From Epinephelus fuscoguttatus (lineage: Eukaryota > Chordata > Actinopteri > Perciformes > Serranidae), in NCBI RefSeq assembly GCF_011397635.1, contig NC_064771.1, positions 13,269,379 to 13,333,378 on the forward strand: a DNA stretch of 64,000 bases. The letters run 5' to 3'. A model generated the notes under the pieces. It was given only the letters and a program-made list of their open reading frames with translations, did no database searches and was not told the origin of the DNA. The position numbers and the translations under genes are program-made. The stretch's first letter is position 1. Each line of letters opens with the position of its first letter. Shown here piece after piece: positions 46,070 through 57,987 of the stretch.

Positions 46070-47470
46070 ATAATTAATATATAAAATAGACAATGTACTT
46101 ATATTTTCACAATAGAAAAAATACAGGTAATAAATACAAAAAAACATTTTTGTTTTGCAAGTTATTACAAAACATCCAGCACAGTTTGACAGAATGTGAG
46201 ACGTTAAAATATTGAGAATAAATGCTTTGCCACACTGATATTCATATAGCTAAATATAATAATATGCCTCATTATCTGAAGGAGTTATTTGTCAACACAG
46301 CCTAATGTGTTACAATGCCTGCTTATACATGATATTGCTAGCACTATTCAGTGGCCTAGACCCCACGACACCCCGAGCCTGTTTGAGCACGCGCTGGCTG
46401 AAACAGCCCGGGGACTGATGGAGGTTTTCAAGTGAATAAAGCACCACCTCTTTGTACATTCCTTTCCCAGTTTCCAGTCCGCCTTGCCTACTTTCTGTCT
46501 CCATCATCCAACAATTCCTCTGCCTTCTTGTCTCCTCCTCATCTCCATCTTTCTCTCCGCATCCCGTGGATCTGCCTGCCCAGCCAATTTAGAAGTGACC
46601 TTAATGGTTTCACACAAATAACGTACGAATTATCGTAGAAAAATAATGTCCCTCCAAGAATCCACTGTGACAAGCCAGTACAAACATGGCAAAAAACACA
46701 CACAAACAAAAATCATCATACAGCAATATGGCCATTGGCTTTGAGCATATTTCTACATAGCTAATAATTAACATTTTGTAAAGTAATCATTGTTGCCACA
46801 CAACACAATAATTAGACATATCCCCGGACTAGTCATAATAAGTACTTCTGAAAACACGTAAAACATCACAGCACTCGTTAGCTTGTCTTTTTCATAACAT
46901 CTACCTTTAAATACAAATAAAATATAGAATATATCTCTGATAAATGTCACTCAACATTTTCGTCTCTCAACGGCACATACAAACATTACAAATAAGGAAC
47001 ACAAAAAAAACGGGAATGTGTGCAGAGGATTTGCATCGACTTGAGCGTAATTCCTACCAGATGCGACTCCGCTTTTACACGTTTGTAGCAAAAATGACCA
47101 ACATCTGTTGTTGGGAGTCTCAGATATGAAAAAAAGGAGGCCACAGCAGACTTGTAGCAAAGTTACTGCACAGTAGGGACTGTGAAAATGAGCAATGAGG
47201 GATTATAGCTCAGAAATCCTACAGCAAAAAAAAATGTGCGGTCATGAACAGTTGACAATGAGCGATTACAGTCTGGTTTTTACCCTTTCCCCTCTTAGGT
47301 TTGCATTCTTCTAACTCCTACATACACTGAAGGCACTGCATTAATGTGAGAAATGTGTACACAAGCAGTACAAAACTACTCTCCCCTCATGTGGAGGGGT
47401 GGATCAGGTAGGAAGTAGTGGCAGGTGAATCCCACAACAAAGAATTGTCACAGAATAAACAGCTTGCACG

Positions 47471-47604
47471 CAGCGTTTCTCAACCTTCTCCTGGACTGTG
47501 TGGCCATTATTTGCTCCCAAAATCCTCGTGACCCTAGCAGTTATATTAGTCTTCTCCCATGACCCCGCCTGCATATCAAGTGACACCAAGGTTGAGAAAC
47601 CCTG
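47471..47604. mobile_element. Short hAT-like MITE in the maff 3'UTR
   Basis: Termini CAGCGTTTCTCAACCTT and (inverted) AAGGTTGAGAAACCCTG match in all but one of 17 positions. Total 134 bp, so the transcript could fold into a terminal hairpin. No convincing target duplication. Confidence 0.65.
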
Positions 47605-48387
47605 CATTAATGACTAACAAAAGTGAATGAGTCATACTTTGGGACACTGTCTTTTCTGAGGAACTTCAGGCTACAGCCACACCAGGAATACAGGCGCTGT
47701 AGAGCTGGAGGAAGCTGCACACGCGTCCGCTCCACCCTGGTCTTTTAGCTGTTGGTCAGGTGCCATGACCGGCAGCGGAGAGAAGCCCCGGCTTTGCACC
47801 AGAGTCAGAGCTGGATTCGCTGAGCAGTGAACATGTACAGTAACTCTGGTTGGGTTGGTCTGGCTTCAGTCAGAGTCTGATGTGTCAATGTGTACGTCCC
47901 CGTGGGGTTTGGGGACAGTGTGAGGGTTTTGTGCGCGTGTGTGACTGTGAGTGCATCAGTGCTCAACGCCTCGTTCACATGGAACCTGTTCTGAATATAA
48001 CTCTAAACAAAGGTAAATTTCAGTCGACTAAGCTGCGGTGTCATGAGGCTGCGTCAAGCGGAGGACACCTCCACTGGTCCTAGATGATTTTTCAACTGTT
48101 CCTGACCCTTGCTTTGGAAACTAAGCATAGCTGTTGTCTGTTAGGTGACATCGCACGCCACTCCGTCAACACTGTGTCATGAATTCTACAGAATTCTAAA
48201 ATGTGAACGAGGTGCAACGCAGACAAGTGCTTAGTATTTTCCTACTAAAATCGTCTTCCTGTTCTCCGGCATGTATGTGTGTATAGACTGTGTATGCCTG
48301 CAGGTGTGTGTATATGTGTGTCTGTGTTTGCACTGCAGGTTGAGCGCCCTCCCCACCCTCCCCCCAGTCTGGTTCCTACAGCTCCTT

Positions 48388-49071
48388 CTAGGACGGCTCC
48401 TGATCCCTCTGAGACTGAGGCTGTTGCGGACTCTTGACGATGGTGATGACTGAGGCGGTGTTGAGACGTGGGGCTGTAGCCAGCAGGTTGCCTCCTCCGG
48501 CCTCCAGGCCCCTGGCAAACCTCTGGAGTGCTGCGAGGCGTGCGCCGAGCCCCTCCAGCTCTTTCCTCATGCCGGCGTTCTCCGCCCCGAGCCTCTCCAC
48601 CTCTCTCTGGAGCTCCATTTTCTGCTGCTCCAGGGCTTCGCGTTGGGACACTCGTTTGACTCGGCAGCTGGCAGCATAGCCTCGGTTCTTCAGGGTGCGA
48701 CGGCGCTGCTTTAGCTTTTGGATCTCGTCACGGGACATGCCGCGCAGGTGGAGGTTCAGCTCTCGTACTGTGAGAGACATGAGCTCGCTGTCTGACAGGA
48801 AGGGCACATTCTCGCCACATTCCTGCTTCACCTGAAGAGGAAGGAAGGGAGGAGGAAATAGGAAGGGGGAAACATGTTGAGAGAAGAGAAGAAAAACCAA
48901 TGACGTTAAAATCGACTGATTAGAACGACAGTAAAACATCTTTTCAACGCTGGCGTTTTCCCTCTTGTAAAAATAGTCAAAGGCTATAAACATGACTCAT
49001 TCTTCTGAAATAAGATTTTATTCCAGGCTGTGTGTTACCTTCAGGGCTTTGCTGTTTCTTTCTGATGTCAT
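48388..49071 (-). CDS. maff: Small Maf bZIP transcription factor (maff), two coding exons
   Basis: Small Mafs are nuclear bZIP proteins without a transactivation domain. They homodimerise as repressors, or pair with NRF1/2/3 or BACH at MARE/ARE sites in oxidative-stress responses. Exon A 49071-49039 encodes [11 protein letters not shown]; exon B 48831-48388 encodes the rest; 158 aa against 164 for human MAFF. Extended homology region [20 protein letters not shown] (23-42), basic region [18 protein letters not shown] (54-71) with the Maf-type GYAASC, then a leucine zipper. Near the start VKQE (12-15) fits the SUMO consensus at the position modified in mammalian small Mafs. The end [11 protein letters not shown] resembles mammalian MAFF, which favours maff over mafg/mafk. 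The acceptor CTTCAG|GTGAAG and donor CTGAAG|GTAAC are clear. Confidence 0.9.
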
Positions 49072-49129
49072 GATCCAACTGTCTTCGGTTGTTCCCCCCA
49101 AAGCACCAGTCAACACAGATGCAGACACT
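49072..49129 (-). other. maff: maff 5'UTR portion of the first coding exon
   Basis: On the - strand TTCCCTTCCAG ends at 49130, so the exon runs from 49129 through the ATG at 49071-49069. The intron from 51882 to 49130 (2.7 kb) shows nothing recognisable. Confidence 0.6.
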
Positions 49130-51882
49130 CTGGAAGGGAAAAAAAGGTGTGTTATCACATGCGACTGTGGACATCATGCTGTTTTGGTCCAGATCTGGCC
49201 TGACATTTACCAGCCGCTCACAAGACAGCCAGTCAGGCGATTAACAAAAAAAAAAAGGAGAACCCACAGATCTTTCATGCTTCTCCAAACGCGCTCTCTC
49301 ATTAAACTCTGTGGTTTGATGTTAAAGGAAGGGGAGGTTTTGAAAGCGACATGCCTTTCTCTGTTAGCTGGAAGAGTGAGGGGGAAGTTATCATGTGTCT
49401 GCCCTTTGGTTGCTCAAAGCAGGTGTCCTAACAATTCCTTCAACACTTCCTCTTGTCAACACAAAACCAACGGTTCAGAATGTTCATTGTGAGAAAAGAC
49501 AGCCAACTATTGTGGGATGTATTTCTCATTGTTTCATTTGTCTCATTTAGGTGAAAAGGAACCCAACGTCACTATGTGTTTTTATGATGCTCATTATTTT
49601 TTGCCTCAAACCCTAAAATGAAAACCAACTGAATCATTATATTAAAAATAGGAGTTCTAAAGTTACTAAACAGTAAGTTTGCTCACCCTTAAATTGCTGC
49701 TTCCAGTAACAACCTGTAATAACAGCTGTAAGAGTGTTTGTTTAAGTCTGTACCGCCTTAGCGCTACTGTATTTGGAAATTTTCTCCCATTCTTCTCGCT
49801 GAACAGTTCACACAGACTGTGTGGGGACTTCCTACACTCCTCTTAAGGTCAGCTCACAAAGGTTGTTGTGTGGGATTTAAGTCCAACGTCTAAACGGGCC
49901 AACTTAACTGCTTTCTTTCCTCCTTAGTCACTTCTTTGATTTGGCTGTGTGCCTCAGATCACTATCACGTTGATATAAATGACTCTGCACTTCAACTCAA
50001 GGCTATTTCAGATATATCAATATCATCTCCAACCTGACACAGGAGAGAAATTGCCACAGAAGCCATGCTGTGACTGCAGCAAAAATATCTTCTGACATTA
50101 GCATTTAATTAGGACCAACAAGTTCTACTTTGACATCATAAAACCACAGGGGGTTTTCCCACATGGCTTTTGGAGAGTGAAAGTGTGAACTTTTATATTG
50201 CTGCAACATTGGATTTTCTTTTTAGTGTGAGTGGGCTTTCATTTAGTCCCTTTGTGGCGCAGAAATGTTAAAAAACCATGTTAACAAGCACGGCTGCATG
50301 ATACTGCATGCACATGGGGTGACAAAATACAGTCCAGTCCTTGCTTTGATGTTGCTGGTTGCCTTTTGACAGCTTTACTGTTGGGCAGAGAAACAGACTG
50401 ATCGAGACAAGATCTCGCTGCAGCATAATTTCACCACTTCTTGAGTATAATCTGTGTGTCTTGGCACCTTTTTAGTCTCTGTCCTCTTGTAAATCTATTA
50501 ACAACATCTTTAAAAAATTATGTGACAGTGTTCAGGGGAATCTGTTGATAAGAGTCTTTAAATTCCAGAGATATTTTAGTTTATTTAGTGTGAATTATCT
50601 AAGATCACTTCAAGGTATGATAAGGGGATTTCTGTTTGCTTTGGACTATGATATACTGTTTTTTTGTTACATTTATGACCCCCAGTTACGAGGATATTAC
50701 ACTTCTGTAAATGGGGGTTTTTCATTTTCAATTTGACGACTACTAGGAAGCATACAAGCAAGTCATTTTAGCTAGAAAGTCACATTTCATCAGTTTCGTT
50801 TCTGGGGGCACTTGAGTTAAGTTACAAAACCAAAATCCAGCTTTCCTAAAACTTGACTTCACAGTAAAATCAGCATTAACGGTGCATGTGGGCCTACAGC
50901 TCATGTACAGTAGGGCTAACTAAAGAGCTAAACTAAAAGACCTGTGATAGTGACCTGAAGTTTGCTGACAATAAACTGCATTTCCCGACATGCGTGGGAC
51001 GTGGAGGTTGCAGCAATAGCGGTTGTCCGACCAGCCGGCGGACTCCGGCTGTAAACCGATGAGACCGCCGTTTCGTAAAGTCAGGGTGATTCAGCAATAA
51101 CCCGTTTGCTCAGCTCTGCCGAGGCTGCCAGTCAGTCCTAACCCTGGAAAACCAGCTGTGACCATGTCTTTATGAGTTTGTCCAAACAAAACAGGATATC
51201 CACGTTTGTACTTTCCTATAAATATCGCTTTAGAGGACGTAGTACTTTTTAAGTAACGCTACCACAGTGGAACGCAACAAGTGAACGCAGCACAGCCAAA
51301 ACGCGACTATTCAGCGTTTTTTTTATGAAGCTAAACACCCTACTAGCTAATATTTTAAACATTTAATGACCACATAACAAACAGGGAACTCCAACCACGG
51401 CTGGAAACTGTTAAATTTATCTATCTACATCCAGAATCCACCCTTATCCTTATAGGGAGAGGAGCTGGCCAGCTCAGGGTAAAGGCGCTGCTGCTATAGT
51501 AAACAGCCATCACGAGAGCCCTCGACATCCATTTTAGTAACGTTTTAAATAATCCTTTTAAATTGTTTTGAAAGACACAGCTAACAAGGAAGTGAGGAAC
51601 TCGTCTGGTTGCTAAAAGCTACGTTTAAAGAGGCATAAATATGACGAGCGGAGCCGAATTATCCACATCATCTTAAACATGCTAGTAATGTTAACTGTTA
51701 GCAGCTAGCATCAACGGTTTCTGGTGAGCTAAAGGAGATTAAAGCAAACAGCTGCCTGCTCACTTGTCCTTGGTTTGTTGGCCAGTCTCCGCCGGATACA
51801 ATTCCTCTAGTCTTCGGCTTTAACCAGCGGATTCTAGCTAAATATATTAACGTTTGATATTTCGTAAAAAATAATCATTTAC

Positions 51883-51975
51883 CTGCTGGGTCGAAGCGAC
51901 TCTGGCGACAAAATGTCAGTCCGCCTTTTCCCGGAATTACTCCGCTGCTCTCTGAGGTTGGATTCTTTCATTCAC
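51883..51975 (-). other. maff: Candidate maff non-coding exon 1
   Basis: The - strand donor GACCCAGCAG|GTAAAT ends this exon at 51883. It is followed upstream by a GC-rich promoter. The start is approximate. Other minor donors nearby (about 51770) could define alternative exons. Confidence 0.5.
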
Positions 51976-51993
51976 AAAAAACACAAGCGACAA

Positions 51994-52001
51994 TGACGTC
52001 A
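51994..52001 (-). promoter_or_regulatory. maff: Consensus CRE in the maff promoter
   Basis: TGACGTCA, a perfect palindromic cAMP/AP-1-type element, about 25-110 bp upstream of the candidate first exon. GGGCGG (about 52016) and CCCCGCCCCCGC (52028-52039) GC boxes lie just behind it. This suits an inducible small-Maf promoter (inference). Confidence 0.6.
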
Positions 52002-52571
52002 GGCCTAAAGAATGAGGGCGGAGCCAACCCCGCCCCCGCGGCGTACTCCGGGAGGATGTAAACAAGGAATCCCTGCATCCCAGAACTTTTCCATGACCAG
52101 CCCCCCTGCTCTATTACAGCAACAACAACTTCTCTGGAAAAAAAAGATAAAAACGCTGGGAGAGGCATTAACGTCACAATCTACCGAGAAGTCATATGAT
52201 GGTGAACTTAAAAAAAAATTAAGCTGAATCCAACAATAAAAACAAGTAGGCCTATTTAAAGCTACAGTTCACACACAGCATAAACACACACACTCATAGC
52301 TCATAGTGTAAGTGTCATATATGCTGAAAAGTACATTTGTGGCCATTTCACTGCTGCACTATAGAAAACCATGGCAAGGTCTTTTTTTCCAAATTCACAG
52401 GGAATTAAAAGGGCTGCGACAATTTTATTCTATTCAGTAACAAGATATAAGCTATATACAGCAGGATATTTAAGATATTTTTAAAAAATCATAAATGAAA
52501 GTGAACAGAGGGAAAGCATGTATCACAAACAGCGTACAATAAAATATGCCCAACTGAGGTAGATAAATAAA

Positions 52572-52605
52572 ACTTTATTGTCATTGCTCAAGACAATAAA
52601 ATTAC
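52572..52605. repeat. ACTTTATTGTCATTG-type retroelement tail
   Basis: AAACTTTATTGTCATTGCTC and GACAATAAAATTAC together resemble a common fish LINE/SINE 3' tail. No coding part attached. Confidence 0.4.
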
Positions 52606-53121
52606 AGAATACTGTATATCTATAAATGAGCAAAATGTATTTTCACTGTACCTGCAGTTTCAAATGTATGTTCAACATTAAAGAGAGGAGCTTAGGCTCC
52701 ACTTTCACCTGTACTGTAGTCTACACATCTTTGGCTTTTGCTTGACCCATGTGCCTGGTAGGGTGTATCTGAGCTGAGCTCACATTGACTCATAAGGGAA
52801 AATGTGAATATATTTGTTGTGTTATATTTCCTGACTGTAACCAAGCTCCACTGAATGGCAAAACATTGGCAATGTTTGTTTTGCACAGAATAGACCATAT
52901 AAAAACACAGCCAAAATATGATATCCCTTTTTGCTGTGTTATTGTGCTTTGTTGTTGGTCTCACCATGTACAGAGTGTTCCAACACTGTATTGGTGTTAT
53001 GACAATTTCAGGGTGTTCTACCAGTCTAAATCTTGTAACCATGTAACACTAAACCAACATTGTGAGGTAAGTCAATGCTTGATGAGTGATATTTTGATAC
53101 TCCTTTGTGATTCAATAGTGC

Positions 53122-53995
53122 TTAAAGGGATAGTCTGGATTTTTTGAGGTGGTATTGTATAGTCAGTGTATTACATACAGTAGATGTCAGTCAGCGCACC
53201 CCCAGTTTGGAGAAGCAGGCTGGAGTCCAACACAGAAGCTAAGCAATGTACTGCTGTGGACAGGGTCAGCAACTAAACAAATTTTAGCCACCTAAAAAAG
53301 TCAATATCAGTTTACGTGTATGCTATTTTGAGAGTATTTGTTTACGACTTTACCACGCCGCAGACAACCTGTTCCAATGGGGAAGCCAATAACCGCTTCA
53401 GTTCCCCATCTATGCTGTTGTCAAAGCCACCAGACTCCATTGATAAAAACAATTTTAGCTTGCTGAACACAGGGGCTGCTGGTCTACAGCTACTATGATC
53501 AGTTAGTTTGTGCCATTGTGTGACTTTAATGAATATTGTGCTCTAGCTCTATTAAACTAACTCTTAAATGCCAAAGTCACAAAATAACACAAACAAAATA
53601 ACTGTTCAAGCAGCAGTAGACCAGCAGCCCCTGTGTTCAGCAATGTTACACCACTTTTCTCAGTGGAGTCTGGCTCAGAAGAGAGCAATATAATAGCTTC
53701 ATTTTCCAGCTGGAAAACACTGTCTGACAACATAGTAAAGCAGTGAAAACATTCTTTAACATACACCAACTTGGTGCTCCTGGACACATCTTCAGTGATG
53801 TAACCTGGGGTCATTGGGTGTTTCGGGTCTTTCAACAATCACACACCCTCTCCAAGGCGACCCAGCCGGGGTTGATCAAGCCCCGACTTGTGTCCAGGTA
53901 GCTCTACCCCACTCACGGCTCTCCTCTCCTGATCCTCAGCCTATCTTAGGTTCTTATCTATGGATAAGAACCTCAAATCTGAATTATCCCTTTAA
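53122..53995. mobile_element. piggyBac-like non-autonomous element
   Basis: TTAA|AGGGATAGTCTGGATTT at the left and, inverted, CTGAATTATCCCT|TTAA at the right: TTAA target sites and short inverted termini as in piggyBac elements. The interior has its own inverted segment (ACAGGGGCTGCTGGTCTAC near 53470 against GTAGACCAGCAGCCCCTGT near 53616). 874 bp, no transposase frame. Lies in the divergent maff-tomm22 region. Confidence 0.7.
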
Positions 53996-54199
53996 TACAA
54001 GTCACAGTTTGTAAGAATGCAGTTGTATCTGCTTTATCATGAGCTGTTTGAATTAAAGGTTAGATTAATTATTGATTTATCTTTTAAGGAATACTAGGGA
54101 GGCCCTGGACTAAATACCAGGCGCACAAACATACATTAGAATGGTATTTTTAGCCACTTGATTTAATGACATCACTGACACCACAGGCTGCTATTAGAC

Positions 54200-54479
54200 A
54201 GCCGACACAGCAGGGGCGCTGTTTATTTTGGGTGACTCACATACTGACCCCTGCCCTGCTTTCGTCATCCGTCCCGACAAGCTTCACGTTTTCCCACCGT
54301 GACCTCAGTCTGTCGTTGGAGCATATGCACGCCTCCTAACGTTAGCTTTAGTAAAAGCCGGTGGGAAATCATTATAAATACATTAAAGTGTCTGTCGGCT
54401 TTAACGTACTTCATAGCGACTTATTCGCCGTACACACAGCTGAACCAAGCAGACAGAGAGGAGCGGGCTAGCAGGACAT
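54200..54479 (+). promoter_or_regulatory. tomm22: tomm22 promoter and 5'UTR
   Basis: Upstream of the tomm22 ATG, with CTAACGTTAGCTTTAG (54336-54351) and a TATA-like TTATAAATA (54372-54380). Transcription start not determined. Confidence 0.4.
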
Positions 54480-55782
54480 ATGGCCGGAATCGAGGAGCTT
54501 TCCCCCGCTGCGGGCCCGGTGTCCACCCGGCCCCCCGAGGACGAAATTGACGATGATGAAGATGAAGACGTAAGTGGCTAGTCATTCTGGGGTACTTTGG
54601 GAATGTGAACAGGAACAAAAATTGACATGAAGTCACACAGTGTTGTTTTGAGCCTGGCTTTTTCTTGGCTAAGCATGGCTAGCTAACATGGCTGTACCAA
54701 TGCTAGCTAGCTAGCTACCTGAGGTGTCTGCTCTGGTTATGTCAGACCCTGTATGAGTCTGTGGGCTGTTGCTATTTTACAAAAGTGTTCAATAGGTAAA
54801 GGTAGCCTGTTGTTTCCTCCAAAGAGCAGTTTATTTCACTGCCATGCTGTCACCACAGCAAATTAATTAGTCACTGTGTTGACACCAACAGTTAAATCAA
54901 CCTGTAGCAACCTTCAGGATGGATAAACTCTATTTACCAAATTGATAAATGCATGTGGATGTATTCTCTCAGGATGCTTTTATTCATATGAGATGCTGCC
55001 TGATTGCTTATTTTCTGTTCTCTCACACCAAAGTTTCATGTCTGATGTTTCTCTCAATCTCCTTCAGCTGGATGAGACACTAATGGAGAGGTTATGGGGC
55101 CTGACAGAGATGTTCCCTGACACAGTGCGAAATGCTGCTGAGGTGTCTGCACAGTGCTCTGTCTCACTGGCTAAGAAGTTTTACAGGTATGTCTACTGTC
55201 TCCCCTTATAATTGCATGAATTTGTGCTGTGTGTCATGGTAGCTCAGTGGATCAAGAGATTAACTGCTAATTTGAGGGTAATCCCTGCAGCAGCTACTGG
55301 TCCTGTCTTTGTTTTCCTGAGCTAGACTCGCATCTTCCAAGTGGACGCACATTATAAATCACTGGAAGCTACTGACATACAAATTCATAAACTAATCAGG
55401 TTGCTACCTTGTTTCAGCTTTTCTCGCTCTGCACTCTGGGTCGGTACTACCTCCTTCATGATCCTGGTGCTGCCTGTTGTGTTTGAGACAGAAAGACTAC
55501 AGCTGGAGCAACAGCAGCTACAACAGCAGAGACAGGTGAGTGTTCAAGTGGATGTAAGATAACCATGAGTGGAGAGATGGCCACAAAAATGAAGGTTTTA
55601 CAGATGTGGGGAAGCAAATACTGGAGGATTGAATGCAATATGAACAGAAATGGCAAATTGGGAGTACATCAACAAACAACCTGAATGACTGACTCATTCC
55701 CTTCCAGATCCTGCTGGGCCCCAACACTGGAATGTCTGGTGGGATGCCGGGAATGATGCCTCCTGCACCTGGCAAGATGTGA
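54480..55782 (+). CDS. tomm22: Mitochondrial import receptor subunit TOM22 (complete)
   Basis: Central receptor and organiser of the TOM complex in the outer mitochondrial membrane; binds presequences from TOM20/TOM70 and passes them to TOM40. Exons: 54480-54569, 55068-55186, 55418-55535, 55708-55782; 133 aa (human 142). The N-terminus (MAGIEELSPAAGPV) is short and ends in an acidic cytosolic run, DDDEDED, as in TOM22. LWGLTEMFPDTVR is the family signature. A single tail-type transmembrane segment is LWVGTTSFMILVLPVVF (76-92). A glutamine-rich intermembrane-space tail (QQQLQQQRQ) then GPNTGMSGGMPG ends in PGKM. The start was chosen as the first ATG in frame with the acidic region; the first 20 residues are poorly conserved. 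All splice phases agree. Confidence 0.94.
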
Positions 55783-56830
55783 GACACAGAAAGGGGCCAG
55801 CATGAACCTGAGATCTACTGTTCTGCGATACAGCGGGGCCGGCCACAAGGAGAGACAGAGAGACCACGGAGAAGGGCAAAGAACTGCAGTTTTGAGAAAA
55901 AAAAGAAGAAGAAGCAAAAGCTGTATGTCAACAGCATGAGGCTCACTCCAATGTGTTGGATTGGCTGGCGGGATTGGATACGGAGGATGTGATGCATTTC
56001 TAACACTTCTGTCTCACTGTCTCTCCTTATTCCAACATCACACAGAGACTTATTTCCAGGAGCACTGCTTCTTTTTTCTTTTTCTTTTTTAAATAAATAC
56101 TTATATAAGCATAAATAATGCGTTCTCTAGGAGATAGCGGGTGCAAGTGGATAAATTGAAACAGTTGTATGTCTTGGTGTTTGCAGTCTGAAGAGCTATA
56201 CTTACAGTATGTCATCATGAGCTTGCTGGTTCCACTTATATGTGGAGTTTAATGTTAACAGAATATCTGACAGACAGGTCTGAAGCATTGTGGAGTGGAG
56301 CACCCTGTAGACAGTGATAATGTTGTTTTACAGAATGGCCTCGAACTTGTAGGAGCTAAATGACACTCTTTTCTGTGTGCTGCGTTTGTCTGCACAATTG
56401 TCATGGTTCACAGTTGTACTATGTATGTATGTCAAAAAGTGCAATGCCTCTCATTTCACAGTTATTTCTTTGGTTTTAAGCAATGGATTGTATAATGTAC
56501 CAACACCAGATTCTGTGCTGTTAAATGATGAAAGATTGTTGTGTCTTTTTCCATTCATAGTATGTGATATAACACAATTATTTTGTCATTTAAGACAGGA
56601 CACACGTCATACAGTTCTGGACAGATGTGGTTGTGGTGGCCGATGAAGTTTTTAAATGCTAAATGTCTCAATATTACCCTGACATATCCAGTCTGAAGAG
56701 AATGTTGTTTTCAATTCTCTGTCATCATCCATGTGAATTTACAATCTCTTACCTCTGGTCAGTAAGCAAACCCATGTTTCTGTTTTGTGTTCAACATGAC
56801 TGCGGAAATTAAAGCACCGAATCAAATGGA
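55783..56830 (+). other. tomm22: 3'UTR of tomm22
   Basis: Ends at either AATAAA 56092-56097 or ATTAAA 56818-56823. No coding frame of interest. Confidence 0.5.
56092..56097 (+). terminator. tomm22: Poly(A) signal AATAAA, tomm22 proximal
   Basis: Canonical hexamer about 310 bp after the stop, preceded by a T-rich run. Confidence 0.45.
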
Positions 56831-57680
56831 AACCCAAGTGTTTACTTTCAGAAATGCCCAGAAAGGATTGTATAAGGAATCATGAATGGAAGCCAAGTAA
56901 AGCAATGACATTTTAAATGGTTTATGATATAAAAATAAGTGAATAGGAATTTAGGAATAATTTTTTTCACTGAATTTTCATGTTTTTTTCTTTTCATAAT
57001 GTCTCAAAATAGCTAACAGATTCAAATGCCCTATACACCTTTTCTTCACAGCAGACATTTTGACTATTCATAGCAGGGAAAGTATAAGTGCAATCAAGAC
57101 ATTAATTATTACCCAGGAGCAGGAACTGGAGCACCTTAATATAATGCAGTCATAACTAATATTATTTACACTTGTTCTTGTCCTGCTGCAACATGTCTGC
57201 AGTGACATGTCATCGTCATCATTTTTGTAGTGATGACGATGATGATGCTTAAGATTTTATTATTGTATCACACAAACAACTATACCCATCCGCCATGAGA
57301 CACCACAGAATAATAACATGAAGCATATCCAGAAAGCAGCACATACATTTTTTAACAACACTACAAAGAGTCCAGAAAACGTGCTGCATTCACTGCTCTT
57401 TTTCAGCTCCTGGTCCTGAACATGTATGTATAAAGAGAACTTAGGGTTATAATGGGAACATGTTATGTTTGGCTGAGAGCAGTAGCTAATGAACATTTTT
57501 GAAAATTCAAACCCACATTAAAGCACTTTATGGAGTTCTCCGTCCTCGGCACATGTAATCAATAATTATTAGCAACGTCATAAATCAACCCTGGTTTATG
57601 TTCGTTCAACTAATGCATTTATAATTTCCGACTGCATTTCAATGAGACAACAATTACGGATTCCCGCCAGTTGCCTCGCG
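56831..57680. other. tomm22-dmc1 intergenic region and dmc1 promoter
   Basis: AT-rich with no gene; a short imperfect palindrome (GTCATCGTCATCA ... TGATGACGATGAT) lies near 57210-57246. The right end carries the dmc1 promoter motif. Confidence 0.5.
57661..57668 (+). promoter_or_regulatory. dmc1: E2F-type site TTCCCGCC upstream of dmc1
   Basis: Exact E2F core, followed by CAGTTGCCTCGCGC, about 110 bp before a candidate non-coding exon donor (57777, TTTGAG|GTAACG). In mammals E2F6 complexes silence several meiotic genes in somatic cells, so a similar control is plausible (inference). Confidence 0.4.
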
Positions 57681-57964
57681 CAAGCTAATTCAAGAACCAA
57701 AGAGGTCTCTAAACATTTTCTTTTAATTTAAACTTGTATTTTTTAATCAATATCTTGAGATTCTGGTTGTTTTTGAGGTAACGCAGTCGACCAAGCAAAG
57801 TTTCGATAGCTTTACCAACAATTTTGTTTATGTTGTGAGCAGTTAAAAAAAGCTAGCTAAATTAGCAATTTGCTAGAAAGATTAGCAAGCTAATTTAGCT
57901 AACATTGGCTAATGATCCCTACTGATTGACAGTAACTGAATCTTAACATCCATTTTATCTTCAG

Positions 57965-57987
57965 CGTTTAATTTATAACGTTACTAC
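57965..57987 (+). other. dmc1: dmc1 5'UTR in the first coding exon
   Basis: TTTTATCTTCAG provides an acceptor at 57964, so a non-coding exon ending at 57777 may be spliced to this short leader just before the ATG. Confidence 0.45.

Larger units (their letters stand above)
46050..48387 (-). other. maff: 3'UTR of maff
   Basis: AT-rich non-coding sequence after the maff stop on the - strand, ending near the AATAAA complement at 46064-46069. It includes a 134-bp hairpin-forming MITE (47471-47604). No coding frame of interest. Extent inferred from the signal. Confidence 0.5.
52040..54199. other. maff-tomm22 divergent intergenic region
   Basis: Aside from the retroelement tail (52572-52605) and the piggyBac-like element (53122-53995) I see no gene, RNA or clear conserved motif. 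Confidence 0.5.

Noticed and set aside
57210-57250. ATCGTCATCATT/GTGATGACGATG palindrome as a possible operator
   Set aside because: Simple GAT/ATC trinucleotide low complexity explains it; no gene-specific context.
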